Of a stretch of DNA of 64,000 nucleotides, positions 35,792-46,206 are shown piece after piece. Each line of letters opens with the position of its first letter. The first letter of the stretch is position 1. A program made the translations under genes and the position numbers. The notes under the pieces were generated by a model. That model was given only the letters and a program-made list of their open reading frames with translations. It was not told the DNA's origin and ran no database searches. The DNA is from Butyrivibrio fibrisolvens (GTDB lineage Bacteria > Bacillota > Clostridia > Lachnospirales > Lachnospiraceae), in NCBI RefSeq assembly GCF_037113525.1, contig NZ_CP146963.1, positions 3,100,001-3,164,000 of the forward strand, written 5' to 3'.

Positions 35792-38700
35792 TCATATTTC
35801 ATCCGGCTTCAAATAATGACCATAATCACACCTTATATACAATCCGTATGGTCCAAGTTTGGCAGTTACTCCACATTTATGAATCGGACAGGTAGCTTGG
35901 TAAATATCTATATATTCATTTGCAACTTCTGGAGTAAGAAATGCTGTTTCTTTGCATGCTTTGCACTTTAGATAACTCTTTCCACGTTTACTTCTCATCA
36001 GAGTCATAGGCTGTCTGCAATTAATGCACTTCTCATGTTTTTGTACATATGCGCCAAGTCCAGTTGCTTCTTCGCCTGTATCATCGCTTTCACCATTTGA
36101 AGATTTACCAGATGAAGTTGTTCCTAAAGATAATCCATTTTTTTCCAGAAGCGCGGTTTTATTACCATCCAGATCTCTAAGTTCAAGCTCAGAGAACACC
36201 CTGATAAGCTCTAATGTATGCTCACCTTTTATTCTATAAATAGTCTGACATACTGTAACGAATCCGGTATTACCATCTTTGAACATTCCTTTAGATTTGG
36301 GCAGGCCATACCACATAACGCTGTCGTCAATCATGATAATGGGGAACACTGCGTTATCAGAAGCCCAGGCTAGTTCCTTCCAACTATCTGGCAAGTTTTC
36401 ATATCCATTAGTCTTACACAGTATTCTTATTCCGTTTCTTCTAGCTTCTAACACAGCTTCTAAGACCGGATCTGCATATTGTTCATATAACGTGCCATCA
36501 GGAATAGAAATGATGATCCTATCTTTGGCCCTATTTACATCCTTTTTAAAGGCACTGATTGCTTCTTCATCATCTTGATAGTTTTTGATTTTTTTAGTAT
36601 CAGGTAACTGCTTTATATAGTTCTGAAGCTTCTTTTCATGTGTAGAAACCACATTTCCCTTATTCTGAAGGTACTGAACCAGTTTGTAGAAAATGTGTCC
36701 AGTACTTCCATATCGCATCTCCCAATACTTTGCATTAGCTACAACGACAAGCTTTCCGCGGGCTCTTGTGACTGCAACATTAACAAGTCTTGATACTGAG
36801 CTCATACTTTTACCCATAAGGAATCCAACTCTGGAAGAGGGATAGCTTTCTACCGCATCAAAAATAATAACATCACGCTGAGAGCCCTGGAACTGATGTA
36901 CTGTTGAGCATTCTATAGAAGTTTTTTCAGCTTCTTTATGATCCTGTATCATTGCTCTTATAAGTCTTGTCTGAGCAGCATAAGGTGTGATGATTCCGAT
37001 GGATTTCTGTCCATCATCCTCACCACTAAGTGCACTAAGGAATGAAACTATGGCACTAACTATGTTAAAGCGTGAATTATCGCTATTTTTCATAGTGGCG
37101 CAATATGTTCCTAGTAGATCTATCATGTTTATCGAGTTATTATATAAGGGTTCTCGACTTATAATGTCATCTCTGTTTGTTAATACAGATTCATGATCTT
37201 TGAGAAGGCTATTATAAATATACTTGTTAGGGAACTCGGATATTGTTGGATACATTCTGCGCTGCTCATCCAGCATTACAAGCCAGGGATGCGCGTACAT
37301 ATTTCCCATTTTTGAGATGCCCAGGAATTCAAATATATCTTCACAAAGAGTTGTCTGCGCTTCGGACTGTGCAATTGGCGGAAGCTGCTTGAAATCACCT
37401 ACAAGAACAAGCTTTTCGTTAGCTTTCTTTGCAGCACATAGTATTTGAGGTATATATGCCATACTGACCTCATCAAACATTACTACGTCATAATTATTAT
37501 GTTTGAGTGTCTTATCTACAGTAACTTTAGATATAGTTGTAGCAAGAAATTTTGCTTTTTCTGCATAGTACTTCTCTGCTTCTCTTATATTTTGGCGTGC
37601 TTCCTTTAACTTCTGTTCTACTTCACTGCCTTTTGATGTATGGAAATCGCCATTTGCTTTTATCTCTTTTCTCTTTTCAATCAGCCTTTCTAACTCTCTT
37701 TTCAGGTCGGGTCTATGTCCAAGGACATAGTTATAAGCAACCGCGTTGGGATCTTTGGATAGTATTCCATCTCTAACATATCCATATCTGAGTATCTGAC
37801 CGTCTTCTAACAGGTTATCAAGTCCTGCTGCCTTTGCCTGTGCTACAGTCTCTTTTACAATTCCATCTACGGATACATTACTATGAGATACGACAAGAAC
37901 AGTTTTATTATTTAAGATTGCGCTAATTGCAATCTTAGCCATGGTATATGTCTTGCCTGTTCCGGGTGGTCCCCATATTACTGTTATGTCATTACTCAGG
38001 GCTTGCTTAATTGCAGCATCCTGTCCTCTAGGGATTGAAGAGATATTATTAAGTGTAGAAAGCATCGGGCCTTGATCGATAAGTTTCATTGCAATATGAT
38101 GGCTTTTAGAAATGTATTCAAGATTATTGGCAATGGCTTCAAGCAGCTTCCAAGGCTCAACAGAAATAAAGCCTTGACTGACAGACAGGCCGAAATCTCG
38201 ATCTACATTTATGATTATTTGGAAACTTTCGCAAGATACTACGAGACCATTTGCTTCTCTTTCACCAGATTCAAAGGTGATTGGAGCATCATCAGATAAA
38301 TATAGCTCTGCTTCCATTTCAAAGCTATATGTACTGATTCCGTTCTTTCTGCTGAGAAGCGTTCCGTTTGTGATTTTATATTTCTTTCCACCGCCATTTT
38401 TAAGAAAATACATTTCTCTTAAGATGGCATTTCTGTATTTAAGGATTGTTGGATGAAGGCCGGAGGTTATGTTGTGGTCAGTATATGATTCTTTATAATC
38501 TGAATCATAGGCGTGATTATCTTCAGACTCATTGTCTGTATAGTAGTCTTCTTCGGACTCATCAGATTCGTCATCTTCATCAGCTTCGTCGTCTGAATTG
38601 TACGGTTCGTCATCTGAGATTTCTTCGTCGAACTTGTCATTATCATCATCGCCCATTAGCTGTGATGATACATCTTCTAAGACAAGCTTATCAGTATTAC

Positions 38701-39028
38701 TTATTTTATATTTTACAAAGAATTTGTAACCTTCCGAAGTTAATATGGAGATTATTAAATTAGATCCCCTAAACACAAGCATACCGCTATTATAGAGAGT
38801 TACTTCAAATGATAAATTATTTAAGTTCTGATCATTTCTCTTACAAGCACCAGTAATTTCATAATCATAAACATTCCCTAATACATCTGCCAATTTTATT
38901 TCATCTACAACAGCAGTACTTATGCGTCCTGGTTTTGATAGAATATTAAAGCTCAGATTTATTTTCTTCCCGTTCTTTATGATCTCAGGAAGAGATAACT
39001 TTACTGGACATTCACTGAAATTTTTCAT
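35792..39028 (-). CDS. Dna2/NAM7-type SF1 helicase with degenerate PLD-like and zinc-ribbon C-terminus
   Basis: 1078 residues. Residues about 130-185 form a very acidic insert (mostly Asp/Glu/Ser). The SF1 core begins near 340 (Walker A VIWGPPGTGKTYTMAK; SHSNVSVDGI; VVMFDEVSMAYIPQIL; VGDFKQLPPI) and ends near 790 (TVHQFQGSQRDVIIFD; LVNVAVTRARGKLVVV). A PLD-like domain follows (about 830-960), but the second HxK(x4)D motif is replaced by PIIMIDDSVMWYG, so it lacks the catalytic His and Lys. The tail is a topoisomerase-like zinc ribbon with CxxC pairs (CINC, CKAC, then a third region). COG1112 helicase plus PLD is the layout of Mokosh type II (MkoC); this is a likeness, not proof. Last gene of the SNF2-GHKL unit, 179 bp behind it. 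Confidence 0.75.
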   Translation of the reverse strand: MKNFSECPVKLSLPEIIKNGKKINLSFNILSKPGRISTAVVDEIKLADVLGNVYDYEITGACKRNDQNLNNLSFEVTLYNSGMLVFRGSNLIISILTSEGYKFFVKYKISNTDKLVLEDVSSQLMGDDDNDKFDEEISDDEPYNSDDEADEDDESDESEEDYYTDNESEDNHAYDSDYKESYTDHNITSGLHPTILKYRNAILREMYFLKNGGGKKYKITNGTLLSRKNGISTYSFEMEAELYLSDDAPITFESGEREANGLVVSCESFQIIINVDRDFGLSVSQGFISVEPWKLLEAIANNLEYISKSHHIAMKLIDQGPMLSTLNNISSIPRGQDAAIKQALSNDITVIWGPPGTGKTYTMAKIAISAILNNKTVLVVSHSNVSVDGIVKETVAQAKAAGLDNLLEDGQILRYGYVRDGILSKDPNAVAYNYVLGHRPDLKRELERLIEKRKEIKANGDFHTSKGSEVEQKLKEARQNIREAEKYYAEKAKFLATTISKVTVDKTLKHNNYDVVMFDEVSMAYIPQILCAAKKANEKLVLVGDFKQLPPIAQSEAQTTLCEDIFEFLGISKMGNMYAHPWLVMLDEQRRMYPTISEFPNKYIYNSLLKDHESVLTNRDDIISREPLYNNSINMIDLLGTYCATMKNSDNSRFNIVSAIVSFLSALSGEDDGQKSIGIITPYAAQTRLIRAMIQDHKEAEKTSIECSTVHQFQGSQRDVIIFDAVESYPSSRVGFLMGKSMSSVSRLVNVAVTRARGKLVVVANAKYWEMRYGSTGHIFYKLVQYLQNKGNVVSTHEKKLQNYIKQLPDTKKIKNYQDDEEAISAFKKDVNRAKDRIIISIPDGTLYEQYADPVLEAVLEARRNGIRILCKTNGYENLPDSWKELAWASDNAVFPIIMIDDSVMWYGLPKSKGMFKDGNTGFVTVCQTIYRIKGEHTLELIRVFSELELRDLDGNKTALLEKNGLSLGTTSSGKSSNGESDDTGEEATGLGAYVQKHEKCINCRQPMTLMRSKRGKSYLKCKACKETAFLTPEVANEYIDIYQATCPIHKCGVTAKLGPYGLYIRCDYGHYLKPDEI

Positions 39029-39207
39029 TACCCACTATACCCCTAATGATAAGATTGATTACCCATTGGCGATTATAGACCTGGTTGGATTTGGGGGCTT
39101 ATCAATTATTGCTGTGACTTTCTTAAATTGCGCGAGATATTTTTACTTTTAGTAAGGCATGAACACTCTATTTTAAGGCTAATTGCAATTTTAGTTCTCA
39201 AAATTCT

Positions 39208-42200
39208 TCATGCATTTTTTAATAAATCGTCCTTTGCCCTAGTCAGTTCATATACCATAATTGCCCTATGGCAATGTGTCAGTTCGAGTTTTAAAACTTC
39301 CTTTTTCTTTGCTCCTTTATCTGAATTCATCTCAAACTCAAAGATAAGATTGTTACTTATATCATTTAGACATCCTATCAGATAATCTAATATACTGCTT
39401 ACCAAGAGCTTCTCTTTCTCAATATCAGAACCTCTTAATATAAGTTCTCTGCCGTCAAATGAATACTTTCCATTACTTACAGAGAAATCTTCACCCTTCT
39501 TCTCTTTTTTCTTCTTTGTTTTCCTTTTCGCAATCCTCACCACCATATTTGAAGCATATTTTTGCACAACATCCTTAGCTTCCTTAGATCCATATAGAGT
39601 TATCGCAATATGGAATCCAAAGACAGGATATCCAAAGGTCTGTAATGAAGATTGCTCAATAACATTATTGGAACTGATAAATGGACATTGCATACCATAT
39701 CCACGTATTAATCTATTGTCCGGAAGCTGATACTGTAAGGACATAAGCTGCATTTTCAAGTTACTTATCTCACTCTCATCCTCAGAAGAGTCAAGAACAT
39801 CAAACACATAATCCCTCACAGACTCATATTCTTCCTGAGTTCCAAGCGGCAATAGCGAATTATACTCATATAAATTCACAAATGGCTTAAACTTTCTACT
39901 TTCAAGCGAATATCCAAACTCTTCTCTTAGAAGCAAAATAATGCTTTCAGTATAGTCTTTAAAAAGAACAAATGAATTAATCCTGTCTATGCATACTCTT
40001 AAATACTGACTTGAAGGGTAGTGTGCTACAAGTGATACATTATCGCTACACATATATAAATGTCCGAGGAACAGTTCTATTCCCCTATTAACACCTTCAT
40101 CATCTTCAACATCATAATAGAATGAAGCAATCTCACTTCGCACTTTTGATGTCAGGCTCATCTCAATTTCATTCCAAAACATAGTTGGATTTGATTCATA
40201 TTTGTCTTCATCTAGTATAAGTTTAAATATTAGTCCAGAACGGCAGCAGCTAAGCTTATTGCATAATGCCACTACCTTCTTGTTTCTAAAGAAATCAATA
40301 TCATATTCTATTTCCGGTTCATAAATAGTTATTCGGTTGTCATCGCTTGCAAATGCATTAAGCGATTCAATATACAGCTCAAAATAGTCTGCCTTGTTAG
40401 ATCCGTCATCAATCTTTTCTTTCCAATACTGTAGAGTATTATTCAATATATCTTCATTACATATATTGCTATTTTTAAGAAGTGTTAAATATAACCTTGA
40501 ATCTTCAAGCGTCGGCAATAACTCGTATAGTTCTGAATCCAACTGGTCTAATTCATAAATATTATCTGCCTGAGCTATATTTGCTCTGGATACTACAAAT
40601 CCCTTGTCTATCCAAGACGTAGTTAATCTATCATATTCTGAATCTTGTTTTAGCATCAATGAGTTATATTCGAACATTTCTGGTTTTAGTTCAAAAAAGA
40701 AATCCTGCACATCTGCTTCCTGAAAAGTATTGTTCATCAACAAAATAGGTATCTCTGATCTTAAATTATCCAGACTTTTCACACCGAGATCGTCGTATAC
40801 ACACTTAAGTATATCCTTAGCTTCTACGTATATAGGTACCAACCCATTTATACTTGATTCTCCGGTATACGTTGATAATGCAAATAATTCACTTATCTGT
40901 ATAGCTGTTGACTCTTCTGCTGTATCAACACTTATTATTTCTGTCTTTAGAAGTTCATAATAATCCATGAAATCAAAGTATCCTTTATCAATAAGATACT
41001 TTTTATAGTAATTAACTACTTTTTTCGGAATCTCAAGCTTATCATTTTCTAATATTCTGTTGATATCACCAGCCACAAAATAGAAGGCTGAAGAAAAATC
41101 ATCACAATCAAAGCATATGGCTTTAATCATATTAATTATAAATACACTTTCACTTTGCCCAGCCATACTTTGTTTGTATACTTTCTTCCATTGCTGCCAT
41201 TTAGTATAATGATCTTTAATACCGGTTTTTCCAGTAATAAGGCTTATTCTATTACTAAATGACTTATCACATTTCTTTTTATAAGAAGCATCAAGCTTCG
41301 AATAATAGCTCATCCAATACTTTGCTATGTACTCAAAGAAATCTCGATTATCATATAAAGCTATCCGTGGTTTTAATTTATATCGTTTATTTAATTCTTC
41401 TAACAATCCCCATTCGTTTTCATCAATAATATCTACGAACTCAATATCTTTATTATTTTCCTGATAGAAGATTTCAAACGTTGGATCCATTAACTCAAAC
41501 CATGACCTCATACATGCATCCAACTTGAATACATTTGATTTTTCCTCTATATATCCTAAACTTCGCATTTTCAAGCCATTAGAAGTAATGCAAGGAATGT
41601 ACTTTAATTCTTTAATACATGATTCAAAAAGCGGAAATGCTGCTGCAAAGCGATCAAATATGTTTAATGGCACATATAAAAAGGCATAATTCGCCACTTC
41701 GTTTATATATTTTTCTGTAAAGCTATTAAAAAGATCCTTAAATACTCCTCCTTTCCCAAATGCTTTTTCAATAATTTTTTGATTCCATTCTCCTTCATTT
41801 GTCCTATCCATATTACAAGAGAAGATTTCACGTCTATTAGCTCTGGCTTCTAATGCAGGAATATTTATATGAACAGCTCCGCCAGTATCTATTTCTGTGG
41901 GGAGAGATATGTATAACCTTCCATCTTTAGTTGTAACCTTTTCATTATTTATTGTTGCCAATATCGGACTTTTAATAAATCGTACTTCGACGTACGCAAA
42001 CATACCATCAGACTCGGTATTCTTTCTGTTTTCATACCTATCAGACTTAACTTCAATGAGGTTAAGTCCAGACATCAATCCTCTATTACTATAAAACTTA
42101 TCAGATTCAATCCATCTCAAATCTAATGATTCATCTTCGTCACATATTGGATATGTTAGGTATTCTTCTATTGCCTTTCCATCTTCATAAAGAATAATCT

Positions 42201-45200
42201 TCGACAAATTATGCAAAAATAGCAGTACCATATTATAGTTATTCGCATTGAAATCTGTAAGCGAAAAACCTTCCGCTAGTTCCTTGTTCTTCGGAAATAG
42301 CCATTGTAAATAATGCCCTTTAAGTTGTGCTTGTAAAAGACGATTCATATCATTAGACCGAAATCTAAACTTATATGCAGTTAATGTGTCTGCTGCCTTC
42401 CTTCCGTCTCCAATACTTCTGTTATCTCTGTAATATAAGCTCTTATCAACATCATCTTTATAAACCTGAATTATTGGAAATCTTTTTCTTCTGCCTTTTT
42501 CATCTATAACATCCCAAGAATCTCCAATAGTCTGCATTATCGTTTCAACTTTGCAGCTTTTGTCGCTATATATATTTCCAACTCCCTGATCATTAAGCTC
42601 CTCAAACAATACTTCAGGATCTAAACTATAAGAGTCATCAAGGAAGAATCTATATCCATTACTATCAACACAAACTTGATCAAATATCTTATAGATGTTC
42701 TTAAAGCCAATCCCTTTGTTTCCGGTATATTTTTCTCCTTCTTTATTCTTTGTTGAATTACCAATTGAAATCAGACTAAGAATATCGCTTGGTAAAAAGC
42801 CATGTTTTTCTTCATTTTTGCCTTTTACTACTTCTAAATGTGCTTTCTCTTCATAGATCAAAGTCATCCAGCTCTCGCCATTAGCACCTTGTTCAATCTC
42901 TATTGAAACGCTTGTTCCTGGGTTAATAAAATCATTTATATTCTGTAATAGCTCATTGCATACATCTCCTTCTTTTCCAATAACCTCACGATAATTGTTA
43001 TTATCTATCAATGAGAAGATCTGATATGCTTGAATAGCCTTTATTGTCCCAACATTTCTGCCCATGCTACCAGTTTCATACTTATTTGCTTCGACCCTCG
43101 AATATCTTTCCCTTACACTCTGAATAAATTGTGTTGTCAGCATGGTCTCTGAATCACATGCATCGCTTAAATACTCTTCTGATCTTAATAACAAATATCC
43201 GGTTGTTCGAAATTTCAAAAAATTTCTATTAGGTAGATTTCTGAAATATTCTGGATTTACTACACAGTTATGATAAGTCTTTTCGAATTTCTTTAATCCT
43301 ATATCTTTCTCTTCATCAGATAAATATCTTCCTTCTATAGCGCTTGAAAATGTAATATGCTTGTCTTGACTTGTTATTACAGTTTCTGAAGAAGGATTGA
43401 TCTTTTCTGCGATTTTCTCTGATATATAATCAATGTTGAGCTCATAATTATTCTTTCTGTCAGCTCCATACCAGGAAAGAAATCGTATCTGCTCCCAGAT
43501 AAAGTTCTTATCCTCATCGTCTCTATACAGTTGTGGACAACAAACTACATCTTCATCATTAATGTCGGAGACAGCATTAAATAGGGCACTCATGGAAGAA
43601 TTAACTCCATCTGTGTCCTCATTATAATTAAAAAGATAGTATCCTCCTGCAATTTGTAACTTTTCTTCTGGGCTTAATCTTTTATCTTCCCATTTTTCAA
43701 TACAGGAAATTAACTCGTCATATGACTTAACACTGCTATTAATTAAAGTCCTAATAATAGAATTATTATATTTATTATCAGATAGATTCAGAGCACATAC
43801 TCGAATTATAGATTTCTTCTTAGAAAGCTCTTTTTGTATCTTATGAGATAGCAATTCCTTTTCTGTAGTTACCCACATAGTAGGATTAGCATTATTGGTA
43901 AGTTGATAGTTAACCCATCTTATATCTCCGTCAATAAATGAGACCTTAAAATATAGCAATCTATCTCCATACTCGTTTATATGTTCAATATCATCTTTTT
44001 TGATATCCGTAATTTTATTCAGTCCAAGCGCTGTTAACCACGTTCGAGTTGATAAAAATACATTAGAAAATCTTTCAAATTCTTTGAAATCTCCATTTTT
44101 TCCCTTTTCTTTAAAATCAAGTTCAATGGATTCATGCACTTTATCGTTGCCCATAACATTTTTCCATTGAAGCAAGATAGATGTATGATTGATATATTTT
44201 TGGAATGCAATTACCTTCTGAGAACTCTCATCATCTTCATTAAATATGAATCTATGCATCTCAGAATTTTGGTTCCTATAATGCTTCCAATAAATATTCC
44301 CATCTTCAGTATCGAATAGTGATAGCGTTCTATCCAAAACCAACAGTTCCGTTATGTTTATGAATTCATCAGTGTCACTGTTTTCAAAAATTGCAATATT
44401 AGCAAACAGTCGTCTTGCCTTTTCTGCATTTTCTTTGTTAAATTTTTCAATCTGAGCTTTTGCGTATGAGGCATATTTACTTCCTCCGTGAGAATCAAAG
44501 TTATACTTATCATCAATATAAAACGCAAGGGTCTTGTAATTATATGCAATACTATTCTTTCGTGTAGGGAGGTAGTTATATATACTAGTTACAAGGTTAT
44601 GATCTGCTGAATATTCGTACCAATCCCTTATTATTGAATCATCAGGATTCCAGACCTTATCTAAAAGGAAATAGTTCCATTCATTATCATTTTTCGGGCA
44701 AGATCTGTTATCTTCCAAATCAAATGGCATCTGAAATATGAATGGAAGACTAATATTTAAAGACGTTGGTAAATAAGTATACATATGTCCGCTAAACTCA
44801 GATACATCAATTTTCTCAATATCTTTATTTGCCTCTATATCACCAACTCCAAAAATGATAATAGGCATAGTTTTCTTTATTGATGTAGTTTGAATACTAT
44901 CAACTTTTCCATAGCGACTTGAGATGATGCCTTGATCATAATTTAAATACTTTACTATACCGATAAGATGTATTTTATAGTTAAGCGAAAGTGTATTGAT
45001 TGTTCTATCCACATCTTTATTGGCTATATTCTCAACAGAATAATATTCCATTGATCCCGTACAGTAATGCAACTTCTTATTATCCGGATTCTCCCACCAA
45101 AGTTTTCTTTCTTCGGAAGAATCCTCTATGTGATGAGTATTAACGATCTTAATAATTTCTGATGTCCTTTTATCAGAAAATATCATGACTAATTCTGTAA

Positions 45201-46185
45201 AGTTTCTTGTAAAGAAAATTGAATTATTTCTATATAGATTTCTAGGATCCGTTGCCCCATAACAATCCTTGACATCTTTTATGAGCTCACTCATATCAGC
45301 ATTTATTTTTCGTTTTGTGTCTTCTTCACTTGTTAATATTATTTCATCTTTTAACCTAAGGATTAACTTTGTACCATCGTTCGTTGCTGGGGTCCCCATA
45401 TAAATAGGTTGGAACATGGATGCTTCATCAACATTGTACTTAAAGTGATATCCTCCACTTTCGATTTCCACTTCTTTAAAATATACAAAAATACTCTTAA
45501 AGCCACGCCCTTTCTCACCTATTGTTGTGGTAGCTTTATCAAAACTGGTCATCTTATTTGTTTCATTAATACTTGATAACGCTATTATGTCATCATACGT
45601 AAATCCTTCTTCAGGATAGCTAATTGTTATTTCAGAATGCTCTTGATCAAAGCGCATGGTAAGCCTATTAATATCGTCTTTATATATGCAATCATCAGCA
45701 TTCTGGATAAGCTCATTGATAAATCTCAGAGCATTGTCGTTAAATTCAGATAAACTTTTTTGTACTTCTTTTTTTATCGATTGATTATCAATCTTGTTTC
45801 TTTTTGAAATTACAAACAATAACTCAGCAGCATGTTTTTTCCAATACTCGTTTACTTCGTTTGGCAATGTAGGATTTTCAGTATATATCTTTCGAATAGT
45901 TTTATTAAAATCACTATTAAGTTCAGAATCGCTTATATTGATAATCTTATGATCATCATAAATTATGCTTACATCTACGCTATTTGCAGATTCGAAAAAT
46001 TCCTCTTCAAATAGTTCTTTATCGGAATCACTATACTTAATCTGCGCATTAATTGGACTAATGCCATACTTTTTCCAAAACTTGGCATATTCCGATATAT
46101 ATGATGGCCTTCTATCCGATACTTCCGGAATATAAAAATACATCTTATAAAATATATCCTTAAGAATATCTCTGGTAATAAGCAT
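39208..46185 (-). CDS. Giant protein with two sacsin-type GHKL ATPase domains
   Basis: 2325 residues, start with GGAGAA. The first GHKL ATPase domain (about 120-260) has the N-box ELIQNADDC, EEGFTYDDIIALSSINETNK and the G2 loop GEKGRGFKSIF. The second (about 1075-1200) has ELLQNINDF, GFLPSDILSLISIGNSTK and GNKGIGFKNIY. Both keep the Glu, Asn and Asp of the N-box and the GxxGxG-type lid. The rest is long helical/beta sequence without recognised domains, and the C-terminus has a Lys-rich stretch. Sacsin-type (Hsp90-like) ATPases next to helicases are found in several defence-associated operons. The gene is 21 bp downstream of the SNF2 helicase, so they are co-transcribed. The function is unknown. 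Confidence 0.8.
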   Translation of the reverse strand: MLITRDILKDIFYKMYFYIPEVSDRRPSYISEYAKFWKKYGISPINAQIKYSDSDKELFEEEFFESANSVDVSIIYDDHKIINISDSELNSDFNKTIRKIYTENPTLPNEVNEYWKKHAAELLFVISKRNKIDNQSIKKEVQKSLSEFNDNALRFINELIQNADDCIYKDDINRLTMRFDQEHSEITISYPEEGFTYDDIIALSSINETNKMTSFDKATTTIGEKGRGFKSIFVYFKEVEIESGGYHFKYNVDEASMFQPIYMGTPATNDGTKLILRLKDEIILTSEEDTKRKINADMSELIKDVKDCYGATDPRNLYRNNSIFFTRNFTELVMIFSDKRTSEIIKIVNTHHIEDSSEERKLWWENPDNKKLHYCTGSMEYYSVENIANKDVDRTINTLSLNYKIHLIGIVKYLNYDQGIISSRYGKVDSIQTTSIKKTMPIIIFGVGDIEANKDIEKIDVSEFSGHMYTYLPTSLNISLPFIFQMPFDLEDNRSCPKNDNEWNYFLLDKVWNPDDSIIRDWYEYSADHNLVTSIYNYLPTRKNSIAYNYKTLAFYIDDKYNFDSHGGSKYASYAKAQIEKFNKENAEKARRLFANIAIFENSDTDEFINITELLVLDRTLSLFDTEDGNIYWKHYRNQNSEMHRFIFNEDDESSQKVIAFQKYINHTSILLQWKNVMGNDKVHESIELDFKEKGKNGDFKEFERFSNVFLSTRTWLTALGLNKITDIKKDDIEHINEYGDRLLYFKVSFIDGDIRWVNYQLTNNANPTMWVTTEKELLSHKIQKELSKKKSIIRVCALNLSDNKYNNSIIRTLINSSVKSYDELISCIEKWEDKRLSPEEKLQIAGGYYLFNYNEDTDGVNSSMSALFNAVSDINDEDVVCCPQLYRDDEDKNFIWEQIRFLSWYGADRKNNYELNIDYISEKIAEKINPSSETVITSQDKHITFSSAIEGRYLSDEEKDIGLKKFEKTYHNCVVNPEYFRNLPNRNFLKFRTTGYLLLRSEEYLSDACDSETMLTTQFIQSVRERYSRVEANKYETGSMGRNVGTIKAIQAYQIFSLIDNNNYREVIGKEGDVCNELLQNINDFINPGTSVSIEIEQGANGESWMTLIYEEKAHLEVVKGKNEEKHGFLPSDILSLISIGNSTKNKEGEKYTGNKGIGFKNIYKIFDQVCVDSNGYRFFLDDSYSLDPEVLFEELNDQGVGNIYSDKSCKVETIMQTIGDSWDVIDEKGRRKRFPIIQVYKDDVDKSLYYRDNRSIGDGRKAADTLTAYKFRFRSNDMNRLLQAQLKGHYLQWLFPKNKELAEGFSLTDFNANNYNMVLLFLHNLSKIILYEDGKAIEEYLTYPICDEDESLDLRWIESDKFYSNRGLMSGLNLIEVKSDRYENRKNTESDGMFAYVEVRFIKSPILATINNEKVTTKDGRLYISLPTEIDTGGAVHINIPALEARANRREIFSCNMDRTNEGEWNQKIIEKAFGKGGVFKDLFNSFTEKYINEVANYAFLYVPLNIFDRFAAAFPLFESCIKELKYIPCITSNGLKMRSLGYIEEKSNVFKLDACMRSWFELMDPTFEIFYQENNKDIEFVDIIDENEWGLLEELNKRYKLKPRIALYDNRDFFEYIAKYWMSYYSKLDASYKKKCDKSFSNRISLITGKTGIKDHYTKWQQWKKVYKQSMAGQSESVFIINMIKAICFDCDDFSSAFYFVAGDINRILENDKLEIPKKVVNYYKKYLIDKGYFDFMDYYELLKTEIISVDTAEESTAIQISELFALSTYTGESSINGLVPIYVEAKDILKCVYDDLGVKSLDNLRSEIPILLMNNTFQEADVQDFFFELKPEMFEYNSLMLKQDSEYDRLTTSWIDKGFVVSRANIAQADNIYELDQLDSELYELLPTLEDSRLYLTLLKNSNICNEDILNNTLQYWKEKIDDGSNKADYFELYIESLNAFASDDNRITIYEPEIEYDIDFFRNKKVVALCNKLSCCRSGLIFKLILDEDKYESNPTMFWNEIEMSLTSKVRSEIASFYYDVEDDEGVNRGIELFLGHLYMCSDNVSLVAHYPSSQYLRVCIDRINSFVLFKDYTESIILLLREEFGYSLESRKFKPFVNLYEYNSLLPLGTQEEYESVRDYVFDVLDSSEDESEISNLKMQLMSLQYQLPDNRLIRGYGMQCPFISSNNVIEQSSLQTFGYPVFGFHIAITLYGSKEAKDVVQKYASNMVVRIAKRKTKKKKEKKGEDFSVSNGKYSFDGRELILRGSDIEKEKLLVSSILDYLIGCLNDISNNLIFEFEMNSDKGAKKKEVLKLELTHCHRAIMVYELTRAKDDLLKNA

Positions 46186-46206
46186 ATTTACAATTCTCCT
46201 GCAAAA

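Noticed and set aside
39029..39207. Possible small gene between the GHKL and SF1 helicase genes
   Set aside because: The open frames there are short, lack start signals and run into the flanking genes in other frames.
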